A stretch of DNA of 64,000 bases from the NCBI GenBank assembly GCA_011322445.1, contig DRMV01000008.1, positions 1 to 64,000 of the forward strand, written 5' to 3'. The DNA comes from Chloroflexota bacterium. Its GTDB lineage: Bacteria > Chloroflexota > Anaerolineae > Anaerolineales > DRMV01. The translations under genes were made by a program, and so were the position numbers. Below are positions 58,036-64,000 of this stretch, piece by piece. The stretch's first letter is position 1, and every line of letters begins with the position of its first letter. The notes under the pieces are model-generated. The model was not told the DNA's origin, ran no database searches, and saw only the letters and a program-made list of their open reading frames with translations.

Positions 58036-59067
58036 CTAAGCGGAAATGCCCGCCAGGGCTTCGGGCGAGGAAACGATTTCATCGGCCTCTTTTTCATACA
58101 GCCAGCACTTGACCAATCGGTCGCCCACGCGGAAGGTCGGCGGCTCGATTTTGCATTTTTCCATCGCCAACGGGCAGCGGTCGGCAAAGCGGCAGCCCGT
58201 GGGCGGGTCGAGCAGGCTGGGGGGCTTGCCAGGGATGAATTGGAGTTCCTCTTCACCATAAAGTTTAGGCACCGCGGCCATCAGCATTTTGGCATAGGGG
58301 TGCAGAGGCTCAGCGAAAAATTCCCCTGCCGAGGAATGCTCCATCATGTGCCCGGCATACATCACCAAAACATCGTCGGCCAATTCGCTGGAAGTCGCCA
58401 CGTCGTGGGTAATGAGCACAAAACTGGTGCCCTTTTCCCACTTGATACGTTTGAGGACGTTGTAGATGTTCGCCTGGGTAAGCACATCCAGCGCCGAGGT
58501 CGGCTCATCCAGCACGATGACCGCGGGGTTGGTAATCAACGCCATCGCAATCACCACCCGTTGCCGCATCCCGCCGCTCAGTTCGAAGGGGTAACGCTCG
58601 ATGAAGCCATCGGGAACCCCTACGAAGTCGAATACCGCATGCACCCGCTCTAACGCTTCTTCCTGGGTAATACCCTTTTCATGGAGCAGCAAGGGCTCCA
58701 TGACCTGATCTTTGAGTTTGAGCACCGGGTTCAGGGCGTTCATCGCCGCCTGCGGCACCTGCGAGATCTTCACCCACCGCACCTGCTCGCGGTAAGTCTC
58801 ATCGTCCATGCTCATGGTTTCCACGCCGTCGATGAACACCTTGCCGGTATAGCGGTTGACGTTGCGGGGCAACAAGCGGGTCAAAGCCCGCCCCATCGAA
58901 GTCTTGCCACACCCCGACTCGCCAATAACCACCACGGCGCGATTCTTCTCCAGCGAAAAACTGACGTGGTCCACAGCCTGCACTGTGCCGTGCGTCAGTT
59001 GAAAATACAGCACCAGGTCTTCAACCACCAAAGCCTTTTCGCGAATCTCATCAGAGGGAACCATCAT
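58036..59067 (-). CDS. oppD: Oligopeptide ABC transporter ATPase (OppD/DppD)
   Basis: 343 residues with AAGGAG upstream. Walker A GESGCGKTS, signature LSGGMRQR, Walker B VIVLDEP, and the C-terminal Cys region (GCRFADRCPLAMEKC). Pairs with OppF; 21 bases separate it from the permease gene upstream. Confidence 0.94.
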   Translation of the reverse strand: MMVPSDEIREKALVVEDLVLYFQLTHGTVQAVDHVSFSLEKNRAVVVIGESGCGKTSMGRALTRLLPRNVNRYTGKVFIDGVETMSMDDETYREQVRWVKISQVPQAAMNALNPVLKLKDQVMEPLLLHEKGITQEEALERVHAVFDFVGVPDGFIERYPFELSGGMRQRVVIAMALITNPAVIVLDEPTSALDVLTQANIYNVLKRIKWEKGTSFVLITHDVATSSELADDVLVMYAGHMMEHSSAGEFFAEPLHPYAKMLMAAVPKLYGEEELQFIPGKPPSLLDPPTGCRFADRCPLAMEKCKIEPPTFRVGDRLVKCWLYEKEADEIVSSPEALAGISA

Positions 59068-59087
59068 CTGCTTCTCTCCTTAGCAAA

Positions 59088-60479
59088 CTACTCTTGCCGC
59101 AACCGCGGGTTGAAAATACGGTCGAGGGCAAAGCCCAGCAAGGCAAACCCCAGGCCCGTGATCATCAACAGCACCGACGGCTCCAGAATCCAATAATACA
59201 ACCCTTTATACAAAGCCGCATTCGCTTGAGCATCCTGAATGATCTTGCCCCACGTTGGCAATACCGGGTCGCCAATGCCCAACACCGCCAACGAGGCTTC
59301 CAGGAAAACAAAACTGGGAATCGCGCTGATGAAACCCGGAATCAGCATGGGCAAAATACGGGGAATCAGGTAGAGGAAAATGATGCGGCTGTTCCCCGCC
59401 CCATAAGCCTGGGCGGCCTCAATGTACGGGGATTCCCGCAGTTGCAGGAACATGGCGCGGTACGATTTAATGCCCGCGCCAAAAATGCTCAAGGCGATTG
59501 TGACCAACATTATCACCCATAGGCTGCGCGAGACGAAAATACCCACCATGATCAAAATCGGCAGGAACGGCAGCACCATGTTAATTTCGGTAATACGCTG
59601 GATGAGGTCATCCACCACGCCGCCGTACCACACACCAATGGCAGCAATAATCATGGTCGCCAGCCCAATCACCAAGGCAGAAATCAAACCAAAGGCCATG
59701 GCCACCGGCGTGCCCCACAACAGCCCCACCATTAAGTCGCGCCGCAGGTGGTCGGTGCCGGCAATGCCGTACACGCCACCGTAGACCAGCAGCTCGGCCT
59801 GCACATCGTCCTGAGGCGAGAATGTGATAACCGAAAGCTGCAACTTGTAATGGCCTTTGAGGGGGCGCAGGCTCTTCTGATCCACCGGCTGGGAAGTATC
59901 CTTGGGCAAGGAAGCCGGATCAACGAGCAGGCCAATATCTGCCGGAATATCCACATGCAACATCCGGCGCACCCGTCGCGCCAGGTCCTTATCCTGCCCC
60001 ATGTGGAAACTATACCCCTGGGTCACAATGAAGTTCCCTAAACGGAACTTCCTCCCATCGGGGGTAATCCATTCCCCGGAAACAAACGGCTGTTTGGCCG
60101 CGTAGGTAGGGTAAAAGTAAACCACAATTTCGGGCGGGAATTCATCGGCCGTATAATCAAACTCATAAGTCAGTTCAATTTGTTTCCCATCGCCCAACTT
60201 CTTCTCGGTTCGCTGGACCTCGCCTTCTTTCCGGGAATCCAGGTCAATGGTGGTCGGCAATTTCTTGGTACGGAAATAGTTCACCCATGAAGGCGGCACC
60301 ATCTTAGGGTTCCGGTACCAAACCTCACTGGTTCCCCGCCACAAATAAACCGCTCGATGATAGGGGATAGCAATAACGGCGTAGAGAGCCACCCCCAACA
60401 GCGCCACGATGATCAAGGTGCCTACAATCGCCGAGGGGTAATACTTCAACTCACGGAAAAAGGATTTCAAAAATCCCAT
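59088..60479 (-). CDS. oppC: Oligopeptide ABC permease OppC-like with large extracytoplasmic domain
   Basis: 463 residues, about 160 longer than typical OppC/DppC. TM1 at 18-40; then about 200 residues outside the membrane (41-240) instead of some 50; then GTDHLRRDLMVGLLWG and the five-helix permease core with the EAA loop (IEAAQAYGAGNSRIIFLYLIPRILP). The extra domain contains beta-type sequence (IELTYEFDY, EIVVYFYPTY) and several charged stretches. It may contact the binding protein or a substrate directly. Translated with OppB in one operon. Confidence 0.88.
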   Translation of the reverse strand: MGFLKSFFRELKYYPSAIVGTLIIVALLGVALYAVIAIPYHRAVYLWRGTSEVWYRNPKMVPPSWVNYFRTKKLPTTIDLDSRKEGEVQRTEKKLGDGKQIELTYEFDYTADEFPPEIVVYFYPTYAAKQPFVSGEWITPDGRKFRLGNFIVTQGYSFHMGQDKDLARRVRRMLHVDIPADIGLLVDPASLPKDTSQPVDQKSLRPLKGHYKLQLSVITFSPQDDVQAELLVYGGVYGIAGTDHLRRDLMVGLLWGTPVAMAFGLISALVIGLATMIIAAIGVWYGGVVDDLIQRITEINMVLPFLPILIMVGIFVSRSLWVIMLVTIALSIFGAGIKSYRAMFLQLRESPYIEAAQAYGAGNSRIIFLYLIPRILPMLIPGFISAIPSFVFLEASLAVLGIGDPVLPTWGKIIQDAQANAALYKGLYYWILEPSVLLMITGLGFALLGFALDRIFNPRLRQE

Positions 60480-60505
60480 GCTTCACCTCTCCGACGGTGG
60501 TAATC

Positions 60506-61582
60506 TCAGCCCTGACGAGACGAACCCACCCTTACCCGCGGGTCCAGGAGTGCGTAGATGATATCCAGCAAGAACACCGAAATTGCCAGCAAGTAAGCAT
60601 AGATGATGGTATTGCCAACAATCACGGGCACGTCTTTCATACCAATGGCCTGGTAATACAAGCGGCCATTGCCCGGCCAGTTGAACACCGTCTCGAAGAT
60701 GATGGCACCCATCCACAATGTAATCACGCTCAACAAGAAGTTCGTCACAATTGTGGGCAGGGTCGGTCGCAAAATGTAGCGACGCTCCAACATACGAGCA
60801 GGCAAACCTTTCGCGCGGGCCAGGTCAACGTAGTCTTCGCTGGAGTAAATCAAGAAGAAGGTGCGGTTGCCATACACCCCAATGAAGTGGGAACTCAGCA
60901 GCATGGCGCCCAACGGCAAAACCATGTGCTTAGCCACGTTGAGGGCATAGAGCCATGCCGTGGGCGGCTTTGGTGCATCCACCATTCCCCCGAATGGCAA
61001 CCATCCTAACCACGCAGCAAACACCAGGATGAGGAAAATCCCATAAAACCATGCCGGTGCCGCCGAGAGAGGGGCCATTGTAATGTATATCTTATCTAAC
61101 CAACTGCCATACTGACGAGAGAGCGCCAAACCAATAAACAAATTGAGGAAAAATATCAGAAAGAATGATGTTCCCATCAACAACAAGGTTGGTGGGAGGC
61201 GCTCCAAAATAATCGCTTTGACCTGACGTGAGCCAGAATCGCTCACCATGAACTGAGCACGACCGAGGTTCAGCGTCATTGCGTCTCGCAAGAAATACAG
61301 GCTGCGAATGAGGAAGGGCTTGTCTAAGCCCAAACGCTCAGCCTCCAGCCGAACCTTCTCTTCAATCATTTTCTTTTTCTGGGTTGTCGGAACGTTTCTC
61401 AACGCCGGGTCGCGCATGATTTTCATACCAATTTCTTCACGCAGCTGGCTCATGCGCAACTTATCCACATAGCCCCCCATATTCGCCACCAAAATCGTGA
61501 TGTAAACGCCAATGACCGTGGTGATGAACAACAGAATGAGTTTGAAAGTCAGGTATCGTGCAAAACGCTTTGCACTGCCCAT
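60506..61582 (-). CDS. oppB: Oligopeptide ABC permease OppB-like
   Basis: 358 residues with GGAGGAG upstream. TM1 at 13-33, an extracytoplasmic helical region of about 80 residues, then the permease core with the EAA-type loop (ARAKGLPARMLERRYILRPTLPTIV) and final helix near the C-terminus. Partners OppC. Expression is probably reduced relative to the upstream binding-protein gene by the hairpin at 61625-61659. Confidence 0.92.
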   Translation of the reverse strand: MGSAKRFARYLTFKLILLFITTVIGVYITILVANMGGYVDKLRMSQLREEIGMKIMRDPALRNVPTTQKKKMIEEKVRLEAERLGLDKPFLIRSLYFLRDAMTLNLGRAQFMVSDSGSRQVKAIILERLPPTLLLMGTSFFLIFFLNLFIGLALSRQYGSWLDKIYITMAPLSAAPAWFYGIFLILVFAAWLGWLPFGGMVDAPKPPTAWLYALNVAKHMVLPLGAMLLSSHFIGVYGNRTFFLIYSSEDYVDLARAKGLPARMLERRYILRPTLPTIVTNFLLSVITLWMGAIIFETVFNWPGNGRLYYQAIGMKDVPVIVGNTIIYAYLLAISVFLLDIIYALLDPRVRVGSSRQG

Positions 61583-61624
61583 AAAGTGTCTCCTCCGCGG
61601 CAGAACCCGCCTGTTCCTTCAAAG

Positions 61625-61659
61625 CAAAAAAGGCCAGTGGGGGCAGCCCCCCACTGGCC
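61625..61659 (-). terminator. Attenuator between binding-protein gene and oppB
   Basis: On the minus strand GGCCAGTGGGGG and CCCCCACTGGCC form a 12-bp stem followed by TTTTTTGC, a strong intrinsic terminator placed directly after the binding-protein stop codon. Partial read-through would give less permease than binding protein. Confidence 0.85.
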
Positions 61660-61674
61660 TCTTCAAGAACGAAC

Positions 61675-64000
61675 TTACGGCGCTACAACCACAAAGTCAA
61701 AGGAAGCGACGCCGGGCACCGCAACGGCCTTGGAGACCGCCACGACTTGCAGTTTCAGCGAGCCAGCGGTGAACTTGGAGGTCACGTCGCCAGGAATGGA
61801 GATCTGGTACGTGCCTTCCTCGGTCATCTTGGCTTCGCCACGGGTCAGCATGTTGCCGTTTTCGTCGAAGACCAGGTATTCCACTTTCTCCAACTGGTCC
61901 GACGGATACGGCTTGTCCTTGAAGGTGACGTAAGCATCGAAGGAAGCATCCTTGCCCTGGACAACCTGCGCGTCGCCGTCGATTTCCACGGTCGCCAGCA
62001 TGGGCGCACCGAAGATCGACCACTTCGCGGAGTCATCCGGGAAGTCGGCGTAGCGCTTCAAGACCGCGGTCTTGTTGGTGGTGTCCACCTGGGTGAGGAT
62101 GAAGGGGCCATTACCAACCCAGAAGTGACCGTATTCTTTGTAGAACTTCTGCAGGTTGGCGTAGCGGGTCTTCGCCTCGTCGGTGGTGATGTAGTTCTTC
62201 AGCGTGGGGGCGTAAGGAATCGTATTGTTCTTGGCGGCCTCATCCAGATACTGAGCCAGGATCTTCAGGCTCGGGCCAGCGATGAAGCTCGTCCACTCGG
62301 CCTTCTTCTTGTCAGCCTTGTCGCTGGAGAAGGCCAGTTTGCCATCGGCCTCAGCCGCAGCAGCGACGGAGAGCACGTCCCAACCCTGGGCGTGTTGCGG
62401 GAACCAGGTGGTCACCAGGTTCTCGGCATCCAGCGTGGCCACGCCATCGTCGTAGGTCGCGATGGTCAGCGGGTCGGTGGAGACGATCTTCACACCCTTG
62501 AAGTGGCTGAGATAAGCAGCCAGGTTGTCCGCAGCGCTCTCGTCGTAGATGGCGCTATCTTTCTTGCCGCGGTCAAAGGTGAGGATCATGTTGTACACGA
62601 AGTCGCCCAGCGAGAGGTGGCTGCCATCCTGCCAGGTCACCTTCTGGAAGAGGTCCTTCGGGTAGGTCACGATGGAGACCATCTTGGCCGTCTTGTAGAG
62701 GTCTTTGCCGGCCAGGTCGAAAGTAGCGGCATCCTGCTGAGACAGGAAGTCCACACCGTAGGCAGCCAGCGCAGCGGCCTTGTCGTCGGCCTTGTTGATC
62801 TCGGCGACTTTGTCGGTCAACGCCTTCGCAGCGTCCTTGTCCTTGAAGTAGGCTTCGACGTCGACGTCCACGCCGTAGGCTTTCGCCAGGTCGGCCAGGT
62901 ACGCCTTCACCGAATTCTCGTCAATGGTCTCAACTTTGCTCGCCAGATCTTTCGCGGTCGCCTTGGCCTTGTCAACCTTGTCCTTGGCGGCCTGGATCTT
63001 GGCGTTCATTTCATCGGCGGTGATCCACTTCTGGTTCTTGGCGTCCCAGTCAACCCAGGCGTCACCGGGCACGTCAATCTTGTCCACGAACTTCAGGTCA
63101 ACCCAGTCGAGGGTCTTCTGCACCGGGGTGCCCTTGACCACATCGATTTCGGCCTTCTCGATGCGCTCGGGGCGAGCCAGGCCAGTGTACGGATCCATGA
63201 AGACACCCTTGTCGTTGGTCGCAGCCTGCACGGCCAAGTCGTAGGCCCAGTTGCTGCCGTCGACAGGGTTCCACGGATCGATGAAGAGGCTCTTCTCGGC
63301 AAACTTGACCGTACCACCGGTCTTGTCAGCCCAGCGGATGGTGTAAGGCCAAATGTCAGAACCGCCAATGCCTGCCGCCAGGTCGTAGGCCACGCTCAGC
63401 CCCTTGCGATAGGGCTGGAAGCCAGTCAACATCACCACGAACATGTGGGTGTTCCAGGCGGTGAACATCTCGGCGGCCTTGCGCATCAGTTCGGTGCGTT
63501 CCTGGATGGTGTCGTACTGACCATTCCAGAGCTTCTTGGCAATCTCGAAGGCTTCCTTGGGCGGGTTGTAGGCCTGCCACAGCGGCACGCCGATGCCCAG
63601 TTTGGTGTAGAAGAAGCCCCAGTTGGAAGACTCGTCACGCGGAATCGCGGAGTTGCCCCACCCACCGATGTAGAGGTTCCAGGTGCCGTCGGTGGGGTCA
63701 CTGCCAAACACGATGGGGCTGGTCTCGTCGCGCGTCTTGTACTGGCGGTCGACGGTGAAGCCAGCCTTTTCCAACTGGTCAGAGAAGAGGTCACCGATCT
63801 GCTTGTTTTTCCAGAGGTCGGTGCGGATGAGGAAGTGGACTACAACGGGCTCGCCGTTCATGTACCACTTGCCGTCTTTCATCTCCGCGCCCAAAGCCTG
63901 CATGCGCTCGGCGATCACTTTGTCACCCTTTTCAGGGTTGTAGCGATATTTCGCCTCCAGTGCCTTCATCGTGTCGATGATGTTCACGTAGTCAGGCATG
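61675..64000 (-). CDS. Peptide ABC transporter binding protein, C-terminal 774 residues (5' end outside window)
   Basis: Open to the right edge, so the N-terminus and signal peptide are not visible. The SBP family 5 fold is evident (LIRTDLWKNKQIGDLFSDQLEKAGF, YIGGWGNSAIPRDE, DGSHLSLGDFVYNMILTFDRG). Two additions are unusual: a Lys/Ala/Asp-rich coiled-coil insertion of about 80 residues (AKIQAAKDKVDKAKATAKDL onward, bases about 62720-63010), and a C-terminal beta domain of about 100 residues resembling an Ig-like module (VVQGKDASFDAYVTF to the end). First gene of the opp operon as seen here; probably a very large surface binding protein. Confidence 0.88.
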   Translation of the reverse strand, partial: MPDYVNIIDTMKALEAKYRYNPEKGDKVIAERMQALGAEMKDGKWYMNGEPVVVHFLIRTDLWKNKQIGDLFSDQLEKAGFTVDRQYKTRDETSPIVFGSDPTDGTWNLYIGGWGNSAIPRDESSNWGFFYTKLGIGVPLWQAYNPPKEAFEIAKKLWNGQYDTIQERTELMRKAAEMFTAWNTHMFVVMLTGFQPYRKGLSVAYDLAAGIGGSDIWPYTIRWADKTGGTVKFAEKSLFIDPWNPVDGSNWAYDLAVQAATNDKGVFMDPYTGLARPERIEKAEIDVVKGTPVQKTLDWVDLKFVDKIDVPGDAWVDWDAKNQKWITADEMNAKIQAAKDKVDKAKATAKDLASKVETIDENSVKAYLADLAKAYGVDVDVEAYFKDKDAAKALTDKVAEINKADDKAAALAAYGVDFLSQQDAATFDLAGKDLYKTAKMVSIVTYPKDLFQKVTWQDGSHLSLGDFVYNMILTFDRGKKDSAIYDESAADNLAAYLSHFKGVKIVSTDPLTIATYDDGVATLDAENLVTTWFPQHAQGWDVLSVAAAAEADGKLAFSSDKADKKKAEWTSFIAGPSLKILAQYLDEAAKNNTIPYAPTLKNYITTDEAKTRYANLQKFYKEYGHFWVGNGPFILTQVDTTNKTAVLKRYADFPDDSAKWSIFGAPMLATVEIDGDAQVVQGKDASFDAYVTFKDKPYPSDQLEKVEYLVFDENGNMLTRGEAKMTEEGTYQISIPGDVTSKFTAGSLKLQVVAVSKAVAVPGVASFDFVVVAP

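Overview
The window looks like a chromosome segment of a GC-rich free-living bacterium, most likely a member of the Chloroflexota (Anaerolineae-like). This is inferred from content only: very large GAF-rich sensor proteins, an FMN-riboswitch-controlled RibXY-type flavin ABC uptake system (a system described from Chloroflexi), System I cytochrome c maturation genes, and Opp-type peptide transport. No rRNA or other phylogenetic marker is present, so the assignment is tentative.

Bases 1-16530 are an accessory island. It holds the end of a SWIM zinc-finger gene, then a leftward type I restriction-modification operon (hsdM, a HepT-HsdS fusion, two unrecognised genes, hsdR, a small metallopeptidase-like gene). 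Next come a broken tyrosine recombinase, a HigB / HigA-ImmA toxin-antitoxin pair under a perfect palindromic operator-promoter, a tandemly duplicated cassette for a tiny hydrophobic peptide with structured leaders, a frameshifted remnant of a nuclease-type defence protein, a second recombinase scrap, and an intact XerC/D-like integrase. The right edge is the 3' part of a tRNA gene (best fit tRNA-Asn) without its 5' part, as expected for an attachment-site remnant. The other island end lies left of the window. A 14-bp word plus the following upstream region and integrase 5' end occurs twice (from 10953 and from 15202), each copy lying between a leftward defence gene and a rightward integrase.

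Bases 16531-21700 begin the core-like sequence: a polyproline/glycine protein, an ArsB/NhaD-like ion permease, an OmpR/PhoB-type response regulator with its sensor kinase, a candidate 6S-like RNA on the minus strand, and a small zinc-ribbon protein.

Bases 21700-38600 are one tightly packed signalling locus: two single-domain receivers, three membrane GAF sensors without kinase domains that all end in the same kind of truncated GAF-like tail, a ParA/Soj-like ATPase, an 1821-residue hybrid histidine kinase with PAS, several GAF repeats and two receivers, and, after a hairpin terminator, a threonine synthase fused to a receiver domain. An EamA exporter follows.

Bases 39590-42980 carry a sigma70-like promoter, an FMN riboswitch, tandem terminators, and permease, binding-protein and ATPase genes for flavin uptake. 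After a secreted zinc-ribbon protein, bases 44080-52810 carry a nearly complete cytochrome c maturation operon (ccmE-F-H-G, a CcmI-like protein, a diheme cytochrome, ccmA-B-C-D), with a CxxxY-type CcmE. Bases 53020-64000 are leftward: a membrane-fused spermidine-synthase-like protein, then a peptide ABC transporter with two binding proteins, two permeases (one with an unusually large extracytoplasmic domain) and two ATPases. The upstream binding-protein gene runs off the right end of the window.
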